In this document: piece by piece, positions 1 through 11,320 of the stretch | Position numbering within the stretch: the stretch's first letter is position 1 | Layout: every line of letters starts with the position of its first letter | Program-made: the position numbers and the translations under genes | From: Paragorgia papillata | Taxonomy: Eukaryota; Cnidaria; Anthozoa; Scleralcyonacea; Coralliidae | Length of the DNA: 64,000 nt | Assembly (NCBI GenBank): GCA_035771165.1 | Contig: JAWNZC010000106.1 | Location: 868,001-932,000, forward strand | Reading direction: 5' to 3' | Notes under the pieces: generated by a model | Database searches by the model: none | The model's input: only the letters and a program-made list of their open reading frames with translations | Told to the model about the DNA's origin: nothing

Positions 1-699
1 ATATCTCAATAAAGTTCGTCGAAGTTAAATTTTCGCAAAACTTTGTGGTCGATTTTTCGTCTCAGTGACACTTTAACAGGTTTTAACAATTAGATAACAA
101 GCCTGGTTGGTCTATGGATACATAGCCAACAAAGGTGATCCCTGAAAATGATAAAGCTTAAATAATACCCAGGCACTATGCCCATGTGTGTCGAGTGGAA
201 ATGTCACGATTATCATTTGAAACTTGTGCACTCGCACATGAAAAATCTCCACACTTACAGGTTGCTTACAGTAAATGATGAAGTGAGAAGTGTACACAAG
301 CAAGATAGACAGCTGACTATGAGATTTAACAGAATTACAGGCAGGGTTGAAATCCCATTCCCTTTCTTCTTCATAACAAAGTTCAGGTGCCACACTTCTA
401 GCCACAGCAAAATTATATCAAAAATTATATTTGGGAATTTTCAGAACGCAGGTGGTCATGTTTTGTACATGCACAAATTTTCAAGAGATGACAAGTCAGC
501 AGCCACTATTGTTCACATGCATGAATTCATTAGAGAATTGGGCATGTTTGAAAAGCTTTATGCTTAAATTTTATTAAAATATTTGTTGACAAACATAGTC
601 TTGGAAAAGTAACCAGCTACATGATGCATCAGAGCTTAGTTGGCTTATAATAAAAGCCCTGATACAGTACTTTAATGCTTTTTCTTTAGCAATGAAAAC
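1..699. other. unassigned AT-rich stretch
   Basis: No recognisable gene. A 129-codon open frame on the plus strand (178-567) and a 97-codon one on the minus strand (112-405) overlap each other. Neither shows a family motif I know, so at most one is real and possibly neither. Confidence 0.4.
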
Positions 700-1350
700 A
701 CTAAAATGTGTGTTACATTATCACGTTTAATGTGGTTGCTGCATCCAACTGCCTTGACAATCTTAATATCTCTGGAGGAATGACATATGGCAGTACCCTG
801 CTGATGTTTGCCTTAATTGAAGACAAATGTCCAATACTTGGTCCACTGCAATGTCTAGAAATTGCCTCACCAGAGGATGATGGTGATTTTCCACTTTCTT
901 GTTCTGATGTGTTGCTATCAGCAGCATGATGCTTATCTATGATCTCTCTGGTAATAATGCTCTTTTCACCAGCCTGAACATTTCTTTTGACTAATTCGAT
1001 GTGTTCACATTTAAAATTTGAAACTTTTTCATTGAGACTGGCAATAGTAATAGCTCTTTTTTCCTTGCATCTCTCATGATGGCACAACTTGTCATCTTCA
1101 TCAAAAACAACAAGGCATCTGTCACCTCTAGTGCTTGTTTTTACTGAGAAAAGGTTCTTCCCCAAATAAACACAATCTGATGGTCTCGTTTTGCTTTTTT
1201 CTCTTTTGGAACATAATGTCCACCAATCTCAAACCCGCACTCTGGGAAATTCTTTGGCTTCCAAAAGTTACTATAAATATATGGACATCCCAGGCACTTT
1301 CTACCACTTTGTTTTACACCTTTTGGTTGCATTGCCGAGGTTAGTCTATA
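700..1350 (-). pseudogene. uncharacterised Cys/His-rich protein fragment
   Basis: Two minus-strand open frames, 1141-1332 and 713-1165, read as one protein broken by a frameshift. The first ends just where the second picks up, around a run of four G (minus strand) near 1155-1165. The product has Cys-rich stretches (CLGCPY near the start, then PECGFEIGG) and a C..CHHERC cluster, followed by a Ser-rich tail. A possible splice acceptor (TTTGTCTATAG) lies just upstream on the minus strand near 1345, so this may be an internal exon. I cannot name the family. The Cys/His spacing suggests zinc binding. It could be a host gene remnant or part of a mobile element; no terminal repeats are visible around it. 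Confidence 0.4.
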
Positions 1351-1359
1351 GACAAATTA

Positions 1360-2452
1360 AAATATAATTGTGATACAACTTTCCTTACAGAATCAGGAGT
1401 TAACTAATATTTATGATACTCTTACAACATCATCTATATCAGTTCTTGTTATTGAACAGTTACCTCAGTGTAACCATAACTATATTTGCATTCTTGGATT
1501 GTTGTCCCAAATATTCATACTCGCAGTTATAAATAGATATGATATGAAATATCATCGCCCTTGCAAACAATTTGTACTTTACAAACAAATGCATATAGAA
1601 TGTGCAACCCACAAATACAGTCAGTTTCATTCAAGTTCTACTACTGTCAAATAAATTGTGCAATGTGGTAAGAATTTTAATGATCATATGGAAGAACATC
1701 ATGGAAACTGGTAATACATATTGTAAAATTAATTAATTCATAAGCCTGTCATCCAATCGCAAAGCTTTTACATTTCGCGATAACAGCCTTGTAAAGCCCA
1801 ATAAACCACCAGCAATACCCACTCAGCATTCTGATACAGATCACTAGTGGTCTTAATACACAATGCTAAGTAAGCTGAAGCAAGAGCTTTTTCACCAATC
1901 AGCGTGAGCCTGATTAAAATTACTAAACCTGATTGGTTGAGCTGATAGAAACCTGTCAAATGCTCATACGGAAACGTTGAAGTTTAACATTGGTGTAGGT
2001 GTTTTTTATTGGCGGTGTCCATCCTTAGAGCATGCAACCGACAGTAAGCTTGTTTAATAATGTTTATTATCTTAGATGAAAACAATAAACATTAAGTAAA
2101 ATTCCCAGGCATACCTTGGGGCCTTATCAAGTTTATGCAAGGGGGTTCATAAAATTATTGCTTTATTAGCACAGATTCATAGCACAAGCAAATAAATTAA
2201 AAAGGAAAAAATGGTTTATTAATGCAAGGTTACCAACTTCCTATCATTTCTGGTGTTACTGCTAATTTTTTCCCTTGAAATATTTTGTGAGCTGCAAAAA
2301 GGCAATTATGCAATTAGCCAAATAATGAAGCCGATTACTTGGAGGTTCATTAATCAAAATAATCAGCCAATTAATTGCTATATGCTGGTTATTGGCATGT
2401 TTCTGGTATACCAGTCCCACCCAGTTTTGCAATATTACATATATTGCAATAT
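1360..2452. other. non-coding AT-rich region before the BEL element
   Basis: I see no gene here. Short open frames (1370-1654, 2253-2459, minus 1768-1959) lack motifs and have compositions expected of AT-rich noise. Confidence 0.5.
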
Positions 2453-2941
2453 TGAGTGATTTAGATAATTAGTTTTGTCACGTCTGCACGCACTTAGTGA
2501 TTCTGTAGCCCCAGGACTCAGTCAGTATAGTTGAGACTCTCGAGAAGAAAGGACTTGCGTCGAAAGACTAGAAGTAAAGAGCTACTGGGGAAACATCTGT
2601 AAGTTACTTTTCATTTGTATTTAGTCAAATGTTAGGTTCAGTGTAGTTTAAGTTTAGTTTTCAGACTTTATATTAATTTATATTTATATTTATTCTACTT
2701 AGTCGAACCATGTTAAACGTTAAAGTTACACGTTAAAGTTATACAATAATTGGCTATTTACGATTACATTTGAGTGGTTTGAGCTTGTGATCGATTCATT
2801 TCATTGCCGTTGGCAAATTGGTTTCGGATATTTTCACTACGTGCGTTTGGAGAGTTTTTCCATCTCAACTTTATTCTCACGTAAGCTTTGTACCAAAGGG
2901 TTTTAATTCATTTTAATGCGTCAACGGTACTAGAGCTTACA
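2453..2941 (+). repeat. BEL 5' LTR
   Basis: A 489-bp sequence starting TG and ending CA. It is repeated almost base for base at 15706-15812 plus 19003-19407, where a hAT insertion splits the second copy. The few differences between the two LTRs include a short insertion near 19224 and single substitutions. Confidence 0.9.
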
Positions 2942-3062
2942 TAAGTTCGAAGATGCCTACAATGTGTTGAAAATTCTCGTTTTGTCAACACTTAAGCCAA
3001 AGTTCATTCACTCCTCGCCGAAACGTTGGTCACGCAACCGATAACTGTTAAAAGGCACTGCC

Positions 3063-4175
3063 ATGAGCTTGGCATCACAAGGAATTGAGCAATCTGTACC
3101 GCTAACGAAAGAAATAAACGATCATGAACTCGAGGCAAGTGCCTCTGCGAGTCAAAACGATGCGACGCAACAAATTCATCAAAGTAAAATGGCAAGAAAA
3201 ACTTCCAAAGCCGCTATCACACGCAAAATAAATGAGATTACCGAATTGATTAAAGATATCAGTAATGTGGATCGTGTTCAGAGCGCATATTACGAATTCG
3301 AAGAGGCCTTAAGAAAATTCCTTTTGGCACACAAAAGCTTCCATTGCAAATTATTTGACGAAGATGACATAGAAGAATCGGAAGCTTATTACAATGTTGA
3401 AGTACGCAGAGTATCTGTGTTTAAAGATAAGATTCGATCTTGGCTCAATGTTCAAGGTTTATGTAAAAAAGACGGAAATGACGCCTCAAATGAAATTAAA
3501 CCAAGTGACTCCGTGAGTAATGTTGCCACGGGTTTCGTTTCGAAAACCTCACGGAAATCGAAAAGTATTCGCCCTGAAGTTGGTTTATTAAGTTCCCGAG
3601 GTTCTACTAAAGGATCAGCCGTTAGCGCAAAAGCCGCTGCTGCCGCAAGAAAAGCAGTTTTAGAAGAAGCAATAAGGCTTCATAGGCGACAAGAGCTTCA
3701 ACAACAAGAGCTTCGTCTTAAGCAACAAAGGGAAGAACTTGAGCTCGAGACTAGAATCGCGCAAGCTGCTGCCGAAGAACGTACTTATAGCGAAATTGGT
3801 GCGTCTCAACCCGAAAACGCTATTTTTGACCAATGCGATAAAAGTTATAAACCATTGCGTGCACGGTCGATCAACTCAGAATTGTTTTCAACTTCGATAC
3901 GCCCCAGGGGAAAACATTCTAGACCTAATCTTATTGCGCCAAACCAATTATCAAAGCATAAGATGGAACGTCAACACATCTCAACCCTCACGCAATTGAA
4001 TGGAGTGACCACAAAATTGATGTTCGTACACCTCAACAAAATTCGACCAATGACGTTAGTCACGCTGACGTCGCACACGAACAATCGCACGCGATGGGGA
4101 ATGCGGGAAATCGGACTGACGTCCCAGCAAACAACCCCCGGTAAACCAACAAATACCGAACATGCAAATAGTTGA
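3063..4175 (+). CDS. BEL Gag, N-terminal part
   Basis: A 370-codon frame opening at ATG 3063, 121 bp after the 5' LTR. Residues 40-140 are Lys/Glu-rich and helical. Residues about 185-240 form a long Ala/Gln/Glu/Arg-rich coiled coil (for example EEAIRLHRRQELQQQ), the usual N-terminal half of BEL Gag, which assembles particles. The frame continues through a low-complexity linker and is lost near 4160, where the overlapping frame at 4162 carries the next Gag domain. The end of this frame is therefore probably not the true end of the protein. Confidence 0.8.
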   Translation: MSLASQGIEQSVPLTKEINDHELEASASASQNDATQQIHQSKMARKTSKAAITRKINEITELIKDISNVDRVQSAYYEFEEALRKFLLAHKSFHCKLFDEDDIEESEAYYNVEVRRVSVFKDKIRSWLNVQGLCKKDGNDASNEIKPSDSVSNVATGFVSKTSRKSKSIRPEVGLLSSRGSTKGSAVSAKAAAAARKAVLEEAIRLHRRQELQQQELRLKQQREELELETRIAQAAAEERTYSEIGASQPENAIFDQCDKSYKPLRARSINSELFSTSIRPRGKHSRPNLIAPNQLSKHKMERQHISTLTQLNGVTTKLMFVHLNKIRPMTLVTLTSHTNNRTRWGMREIGLTSQQTTPGKPTNTEHANS

Positions 4176-4843
4176 GCTATTAGCCCAGCAACAACAGCAT
4201 ACATTGGCCTTAACACTACCATCACCTAAAGTGCCCATCTTTTCTGGAAACCCAATCGATTTCTACTACGGTTTTATTCAAGCCTTTGAGCAATTGATCG
4301 AATCGAAAACCAATAGTAACAGTGCAAGATTATACTATCTCATACAGTACACATCAGGGGATGTTCAGGATCTAATGCGCAGTTGTTTATCTATGAGTCC
4401 TGATGAGGGATATCGAGAAGCGCGTCGGCTTCTTAAGACAAGATACGGTCGAAATTATCAGATCGAAAATCCTGATAGTTTACAAAAGAAAGATTGTAGA
4501 AAAATTACCTTTGGGCTCAGACAAAAATGGCGTGACGTCGCCGATGACATCACGGAAGTGAAACAACGCGAAATCACGATCGAACACATCGCCATGTTTG
4601 TGGAAAAAAGAGCGAGACCGTGTAGCCATCCGATTTTTGGCAAAATTTCTAAAGAAGCGAAAACTGAAAAATGTGTTGGAAAAGACTACGAAACCCCCTC
4701 GGAGTTCGTCCTTCGCCACGAATGGTAACGACGAACATTGCTCACGCGCTAAGTTGAAATGCCCGTTATGTAGCAATGGACATTGGCTTTCTCAGTGCGA
4801 CAATTTTAAGAGAAAACCTGTCGAAGAGCAGTTCAAACTCGTT
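4162..4843 (+). pseudogene. BEL Gag, DUF1759-like region and zinc knuckle, interrupted
   Basis: The frame from 4162 encodes KVPIFSGNPIDFYYGFIQAF followed by a stretch in which many residues match the DUF1759 capsid-like domain of BEL/Pao Gag (binding and packaging of element RNA). A second shift near 4700 moves to a frame with a knuckle-type motif (CPLCSNGHWLSQC). The reading frame is then cut at 4843 by the foldback element and resumes after 11320 with another CCHC-type knuckle. The frameshifts show the copy was not producing full Gag even before or after the insertion. Confidence 0.8.
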
Positions 4844-4904
4844 AGTAGTGATAGACCCCACTCTGGCAACCAAAGGGATGCCACCTCATTAAATATTCAA
4901 CTTA

Positions 4905-5110
4905 TTATTCATTCATTCTCAGGCTCCTTCAGGACTTCCTAACCCTAACCTCATTATTTATGCTTACGTGATTCATTCTCAGGCTCCTTCAGGACCTTCC
5001 AACCCTAACCTCATTATTTATGCTTACGTCATTATTTCTCAGGTTCCTTTGGGACCATCTTACCCTAACTTTTATCCAACCCCCCTAAACCCTAGCTGTT
5101 ACTCAACCCC
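4905..5110 (+). repeat. left-arm subterminal repeats with CCCTAACC boxes
   Basis: About three diverging copies of a roughly 60-bp unit built around CTCAGGCTCCTTCAGGAC and CCTAACCTCATTATTTATGC. The same array occurs inverted in the right arm (about 11050-11262) and again in the fragment at 43880-44110. The CCCTAACC core resembles animal telomere repeats but is interspersed, not in a telomeric tandem. Such arrays could be binding sites for an element-encoded protein (inference). Confidence 0.7.
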
Positions 5111-6500
5111 CTGGTTTTCCCTACGTCATAATCGACTTATTACTTATGCATCGTCATCGTTAGCTTTTATCCAACCCCCCGGTATTCACTACGTCATAAC
5201 CGATAGCTCTCCGACTGATTTCCGAAGTTCTGGGTTACGTCATTATCAAAAGGCATTCGACTTATATTCCTTATAATTATAGTAATTACCTTTTCATTTA
5301 TACACTTTATCCTACTACCAGTTAACACTTGTGGGACATGTAAGCATACAGAGCATGCATACAATAAGCTCTAACAAAATAGACGTTCTTTACAAGGAAC
5401 TAAAGAGAAATTAGTAGACACACTTTATATTTTTATCCTAAATCTTGTCTAGAGGAATATAGTGGGTTTCGAACATTCTAAATGACTGAATCTGGTGAGA
5501 TAACTTAACCCGAATATTATCTGAATAAGCTATGAATATTATATTAGGGTTAGAACCTAACAGAATAAATCATCCTAGAATCATTCCTAACTAAACCCTC
5601 GTTTATAAGTGAAGGAAGATAGAACGAAGAATCACTTTGAGAAGCTGAACTTAAGATATCTACGAATCAATCCGAAAAGCCGTGAGCTCAGAAAAAACGT
5701 ATTGGCACATAGCAATGAAAAGCTTATATATGAATATTATATTAGATATTTGGCTCGCTTTTGTGATGTTTATACGTATGGGAACCGTATGAAGTTAAAA
5801 AGAGTCGCCTTGAATGGTAGCGAATCGTTATTGTAAACTTAGAAGAACTTTATTCGACAGCATCGTTGACCAAGCACTTTAAAAAATTACAGAACTTGGT
5901 TATATAATTCGTCGCTATGGTTTAGTATGTTATAAGATTCTCGCATGTGCAGAACACAAAAGGGAAAAGTCATTATCAAAGTTACTAATGGCTAAAACAT
6001 AACCGGATTTGCATATAAGTAGAATATTTAATTAATTTTAGGGGGTGATCATGAGCTTTGGGGAATAATAAGGGGCATGAAGAGGTATTAATGTATGGGC
6101 AAGTTTAGGCGAGGCGTTAGTGTAACCATGGAGAATGTACAGCGTCGCGTCATCTGATAAGGCAGAATTCAAAGTAATATACATTATTTGTAAATACTTT
6201 ATTTAAATTCAGCATTGTACAGAAGATAATGTTTCAACGATTCAACGGTAACTTTAATTCTTATAATTGGTGTCATTCCAATACTATGGCGTTTAGATTG
6301 ATTGTAGGAGTACACTATTTTTTTGTAATAATGGTTTCTTTCGTTTGATGAAATCTAAACATATATTCAAAATGCACAGTCCTATATAGCCTTTAATAAA
6401 CCATTTATCAGTATGTCTCAATGTCGCTTTTCTCAGATCGTGCTACGAAGAGACCAGGACAAACGTCGATGAACGTATCTGGATAGAGTTCAACGAAGCG

Positions 6501-6767
6501 ATGCAGGCGTTCAAATTACGAAACCAAAGAGACAATAATAAATACTCTCAAGACGCTACAGAGACAATGGTTGAGCCGGTGGAAATTGACGACTCGCCAA
6601 ATATTCTTTCTATATCTGTTCTGTTTAGCTGTCCATTAAAGTATCTGTACCAAGTAAAGGACACTGGTGTAAAATTTACGAGTACGATAAAGAATCCTCG
6701 GGAGGCTTACGAGGAGTATCTTCTTGAAAAGTCTGTAAACTTAACGACGAAAAGCAATCTGAACTAA
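6501..6767 (+). CDS. small Polinton-arm protein, C-terminal part (left copy)
   Basis: An 88-codon frame, mirrored by 9377-9643 in the other arm. It corresponds to the C-terminal half of the longer 172-residue frame at 59264-59782, ending with a conserved IKNPREAYEEYLLEKS motif. Upstream, the Cys-rich N-terminal half present in the 59.3 kb copy is missing here: the sequence diverges just before TCTCAGATCGTGC. This copy is therefore probably truncated. I do not recognise the family; the acidic tail and Cys-rich head suggest a nucleic-acid or protein-binding role at most. Confidence 0.5.
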   Translation: MQAFKLRNQRDNNKYSQDATETMVEPVEIDDSPNILSISVLFSCPLKYLYQVKDTGVKFTSTIKNPREAYEEYLLEKSVNLTTKSNLN

Positions 6768-7064
6768 TGCTATATGTGTTATGAGAACATTATCGAGTTA
6801 ATCCAAAGTTAAATTATGTTTTAAGTTAAATAAAATTTCTTGGACTATTTAGTGTGTAAGAAAGATGTGTAATTTTATATGTGTGTAATTTTATCTGAAG
6901 AAAAATTAATAAAGACATATGAGCAACATTATAATAGTTCTTTGTAGTTTATTTTTATATTATAACAAATTACAGTGTACATATTGACAGCTAATTATTT
7001 ACATAAACAAATGTTTTTAAATAAACTGTCCTGCGTTTACGGTTTCTTCTAGCGCACCAGTTTC

Positions 7065-7400
7065 TTATCGTTTTTTTTTTTTTTTTTCCCGCTCTTTATA
7101 GGGATGTTTATTATTTACGGACTCCCCTTGCTGCTCTCTTAGATAATTATTGAAGTTTGTTGCCATTTCCTCTTGTCTCCTTATAATGCTTTTCAAAGTT
7201 TTGTCCATATTTAGTTCTGTGCTGTCTGCGATAGTTTCTTTACTCTGTAAAGGTACACATATTCCAATTTTACTCCGTTTTAGCCATTTAGCGCGTTCTT
7301 TGTTATCCATGTGATGTACTTGATCAAGATGATTTGCTAGCCTTGCAAGATTAGTGCTTCCACAACCGAAGACAGGACAGTTTCTACGTGTGCGACCCAT
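7065..7400 (-). CDS. C2H2-type zinc-finger protein of the foldback element (left copy)
   Basis: A 111-residue frame on the minus strand starting MGRTRRNCPVFGC. A C2H2-like finger (C-x4-C, then HLDQVH) occupies residues 8-30 and is followed by a helical region and a Lys-rich tail encoded by a poly-A-rich tract. It is the only intact one of three copies in the window: the right-arm copy (8732) has a 16-bp deletion after CGGTTGC, and the 58.6 kb copy a small deletion after CGCGCTAAA. It lies next to the palindrome centre and reads away from it. It probably binds DNA, perhaps the element's own repeats (inference). Confidence 0.6.
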   Translation of the reverse strand: MGRTRRNCPVFGCGSTNLARLANHLDQVHHMDNKERAKWLKRSKIGICVPLQSKETIADSTELNMDKTLKSIIRRQEEMATNFNNYLREQQGESVNNKHPYKEREKKKKKR

Positions 7401-7610
7401 GTTTAGTTGTTTACTCGAGCAATGACAGAGAAAGCATTTGACATTTTTTTGGCATGTTAGATGCTTTTATTAGGCCCGTTTAGGCCCTATTTGGCCTTTT
7501 TCGGCCCGTTTAGGCCCTATTTGGCCTTTTTCGGCCCGTTTAGGCCTTTTGGGCCGTTTAGGCCTTTTTCCCGTTCAAAGATACCCCCATCACCCTGGGG
7601 CACTCCCACC

Positions 7611-8573
7611 TAAGATTGAATCATTGAATCGTAAGATTGAATCATTGAATCGTTAGATTGAATCATTGAATCGTAAGATTGAATCATTGAATCGTAAGAT
7701 TGAATCATTGAATCCTAAGATTAAATCATTTAATCCTAAGATTGAATAATTGAATCCTAAGATTGAATAATTGAATCCTAAGATTGAATCGTAAGATTGA
7801 ATCATTGAATCGTAAGATTGAATCATTGAATCGTAAGATTGAATCATTGAATCCTAAGATTGAATCATTGAATCCTAAGATTGAATCATTGAATCCTAAG
7901 ATTGAATCATTGAATCCTAAGATTGAATCATTGAATCCTAAGATTGAATCATTGAATCCTAACATTGAATCACTGAATCCTAAGATTGAATCATTGAATC
8001 CTAACATTGAATCATTGAATCCTAAGATTGAATCGTAAGATTGAATCATTGAATCGTAAGATTGAATCATTGAATCGTAAGATTGAATCATTGAATCCTA
8101 AGATTGAATCATTGAATCCTAAGATTGAATCATTGAATCCTAAGATTGAATCATTGAATCCTAAGATTGAATCATTGAATCCTAACATTGAATCATTGAA
8201 TCCTAAGATTGAATCATTGAATCCTAAGATTGAATCATTGAATCCTAAGATTGAATCATTGAATCCTAAGATTGAATCATTGAATCCTAAGATTGAATCA
8301 TTGAATCCTAAGATTGAATCATTGAATCCTAAGATTGAATCATTGAATCCTAACATTGAATCATTGAATCCTAACATTGAATCACTGAATCTAAGATTGA
8401 ATCCTAAGATTGAATCCTAAGATTGAATCATTGAATCCTAAGATTGAATCATTGAATCCTAAGATTAAATCATTGAATCCTAAGATTGAATCATTGAATC
8501 CTAAGATTGAATCAATGAATCCTAAGATTGAATCATTGAATCAATCTTAGGATTCAATGATTCAATCTTAGGT
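7611..8573 (+). repeat. 21-bp minisatellite at the palindrome centre
   Basis: About 45 tandem copies of a 21-bp unit, AAGATTGAATCATTGAATC plus CT or GT, with occasional AACATT variants and a few partial units. The final copies near 8540-8573 appear in inverted orientation, marking the symmetry axis. Because 21 is a multiple of three, both strands stay open for over 100 codons (heptads NPKIESL on plus, ILGFNDS on minus). These open frames are probably a by-product of the repeat length. Confidence 0.9.
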
Positions 8574-8731
8574 GGGGGTGCCCCAGGGTGATGGGGGTAT
8601 CTTTGAACGGGCCAAAAGGCCTAAACGGGCCAAAAAAGGCCAAATAGGGCCTAAACGGGCCTAATAAAAGCATCTAACATGCCAAAAAAATGTCAAATGC
8701 TTTCTGTCATTGCTCGAGTAAACAACTAAAC

Positions 8732-9033
8732 ATGGGTCGCACACGTAGAAACTGTCCTGTCTTCGGTTGCCAAGGCTAGCAAATCATCTTGATCAAGTAC
8801 ATCACATGGATAACAAAGAACGCGCTAAATGGCTAAAATGGAGTAAAATTGGAATATGTGTACCTTTACAGAGTAAAGAAACTATCGCAGACAGCACAGA
8901 ACTAAATATGGAGAAAACTTTGAAAAGTATTATAAGGAGACAAGAGGAAATGGCAACAAACTTCAATAATTATCTAAGAGAGCAGCAAATAATAAACAAC
9001 GCAAAAAACGGAAAATATCAAAATTCCCTATAA
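8732..9033 (+). pseudogene. zinc-finger protein, right-arm copy with 16-bp deletion
   Basis: Inverted counterpart of the minus-strand gene at 7065-7400. ATG at 8732 starts the same MGRTRRNCPVFGC sequence. Sixteen bases present in the 58.6 kb copy are missing after CGGTTGC, destroying the finger's middle and shifting the frame. The rest of the protein can be read from 8767. The two arms therefore are not exactly identical. Confidence 0.7.
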
Positions 9034-9376
9034 AGAGCGAGCAGTGCTTTGAAAACAGAGAAACAAACGATATCTATAAGAACTGGGTGCGCTAGAAGAA
9101 ACCGTAAATGCAGGACAGTTTATTTAAAAACATTTGTTTATGTAAATAATTAGCTGTCAATATGTACACTGTAATTTGTTATAATATAAAAATAAACTAC
9201 AAAGAACTATTATAATGTTGCTCATATGTCTTTATTACTTTTTCTTCAGATAAAATTACACACATATAAAATTACACATCTTTCTTACACACTAAATAGT
9301 CCAAGAAATTTTGTTTAACTTGAAACATAATTTAACTTTGGATTAACTCGATAATGTTCTCATAACACATATAGCA

Positions 9377-9643
9377 TTAGTTCAGATTGCTTTTCGTCGT
9401 TAAGTTTACAGACTTTTCAAGAAGATACTCCTCGTAAGCCTCCCGAGGATTCTTTATCGTACTCGTAAATTTTACACCAGTGTCCTTTACTTGGTACAGA
9501 TACTTTAATGGACAGCTAAACAGAACAGATATAGAAAGAATATTTGGCGAGTCATCAATTTCCACCGGCTCAACCATTGTCTCTGTAGCGTCTTGAGAGT
9601 ATTTATTATTGTCTCTTTGGTTTCGTAATTTCAACGCCTGCAT
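9377..9643 (-). CDS. small Polinton-arm protein, C-terminal part (right copy)
   Basis: Inverted duplicate of 6501-6767: 88 codons, nearly identical, with changes such as F to L at residue 4. It ends with the same KNPREAYEEYLLEK motif. As in the left arm, the N-terminal Cys-rich half seen at 59264-59782 is absent, so both arms share the same truncation. The truncation therefore predates, or was copied by, palindrome formation. Confidence 0.5.
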   Translation of the reverse strand: MQALKLRNQRDNNKYSQDATETMVEPVEIDDSPNILSISVLFSCPLKYLYQVKDTGVKFTSTIKNPREAYEEYLLEKSVNLTTKSNLN

Positions 9644-11049
9644 CGCTTCGTTGAACTCTATCCAGATACGTTCATCGACGTTTGTCCTGGTCTCTTCGTA
9701 GCACGATCTGAGAAAAGCGACATTGAGACATACTGATAAATGGTTTATTAAAGGCTATATAGGACTGTGCATTTTGAATATATGTTTAGATTTCATCAAA
9801 CGAAAGAAACCATTATTACAAAAAACTAGTGTACTCCTACAATCAATCTAAACGCCATAGTATTGGAATGACGCCAATTATAAGAATTAAAGTTACCGTT
9901 GAATCGTTGAAACATTATCTTCTGTACTATGCTGAATTTAAATAAAGTATTTACAAATAATGTATATTACTTTGAATTCTGCCTTATGAGACGACGCGAC
10001 GCTGTACATTCTCCATGGTTACACTAACGCCTCGCCTAAACTTGCCCATACATTAATACCTCTTCATGCCCCTTATTATTCCCCAAAGCTCATGATCACC
10101 CCCTAAAATGAATTAAATATTTTACTTATATGCAAATCCGGTTATGTTTTAGCCATTAGTAACTTTGATAATGACTTTTCCCTTTTGTGTTCTGCACGTG
10201 CGAGAATCTTATAACATACTAAATCATAGCGACGAATTATTTAACCAAGCTGTGTAATTTTTCAAAGTGCTTGGTCAACGATGCTGTCGAATAATGTTCT
10301 TCTAAGTTTACAATAACGATTCGCTACCATTCAAGGCGACTCTTTTTAACTTCAAAGGGTTCCTATACGTATAAACATCACAAAAGCGAACCAAATATCT
10401 AATATAATATTCAAAAGCGAACCAAATATCAAATATAATATTCATATATAAGCTTTTCATTGCTATGTGCCAATACGTTTTTTCTGAGCTCACGGCTTTT
10501 CGGATTGATTCGTACATATCTTAAGTTCAGCTTCTCAAAGTGATTCTTCATTCTATCTTCCTTCACTTATAAACGAGGGTTTAGTTAGGAATGATTCTAA
10601 GATGATTTATTCTGTTAGGTTCTAACCCTAATATAATATTCATAGCTTATTCAGATAATATTCGAGTTAAGTTATCTCACCAGATTCAGTCATTTAGAAT
10701 GTTCGAAACCCACTATATTCCTCTAGACAAGATTTAGGATAAAAATATAAAGTGTGTCTACTAATTTCTCTTTAGTTCCTTGTAAAGAACGTCTATTTTG
10801 TTAGAGTTTGTTGTACGCATGCTCTGTATGCTTACATGTCCCACAAGTGTTAACTGGTAGTAGGATAAAGTGTATAAATGAAAAGGTAATTACTATTACT
10901 TATAAGTCGAATGCCTTTTGATAATGACGTAACCCAGAACTTCGGAAATCAGTCGGAGAGCTATCGGTTATGACGTAGTGAATACCGGGGGTTGGATAAA
11001 AGCTAACGATGACGATGCATAAGTAATAAGTCGATTATGACGTAGTGAA

Positions 11050-11262
11050 AACCAGGGGGTTGAGTAACAGCTAGGGTTTAGGGGGGAAGTTAGGGTAAGA
11101 TGGTCCGAAAGGAGCCTGAGAAATAATGACGTAAGCATAAATAATGAGGTTAGGGTTAGGAGGTCCTGAAGGAGCCTGAGAATGAATCACGTAAGCATAA
11201 ATAATGAGGTTAGGGTTAGGAAGTCCTGAAGGAGCCTAAGAATGAATAAATAATAAGTTAAA
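11050..11262 (-). repeat. right-arm subterminal repeats
   Basis: Mirror image of 4905-5110. Three units of about 60 bp contain GGTTAGGGTTAGGAGG and GGAGCCTGAGAATGAAT, leading to the terminal GGTCTATCACTACT at 11314. Confidence 0.7.
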
Positions 11263-11320
11263 TATTTAATGAGGTGGCATCCCTTTGGTTGCCAGAGTGG
11301 GGTCTATCACTACTCTCGTT

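Larger units (their letters stand above)
4844..11314. mobile_element. Polinton-like palindromic foldback element (6471 bp)
   Basis: The element begins AGTAGTGATAGACC and ends with the exact complement. It is bounded by a perfect 6-bp direct repeat, CTCGTT, at 4838-4843 and 11315-11320. The left arm (4844 to about 7605) and right arm (about 8560 to 11314) are near-identical inverted copies, separated by a 21-bp minisatellite. A 6-bp target duplication together with AG...CT ends is the known signature of Polinton/Maverick elements, and a related copy at 57376-59790 contains a Polinton ATPase fragment. No polymerase or integrase is present, so this is a non-autonomous derivative. Each arm carries two small ORFs. 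Assignment to Polinton is inferred from ends and relatives. Confidence 0.75.

Noticed and set aside
178..567. 129-codon ORF near the window start
   Set aside because: No motif, and an overlapping minus-strand frame is just as plausible, so I list it only as unassigned.
2453..2941. 5-bp target duplication of the BEL element
   Set aside because: Bases outside the two LTRs (AATAT-type and ACGAA-type) do not match under any alignment I tried.
7653..8420. Open frames of 64-130 codons on both strands in the 21-bp array
   Set aside because: The unit length is a multiple of three, so any stop-free unit stays open; no start, signal or conserved flank supports coding.
7611..8573. Possible CRISPR array
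   Set aside because: Units are contiguous 21-bp tandem copies without unique spacers, in a eukaryotic context.
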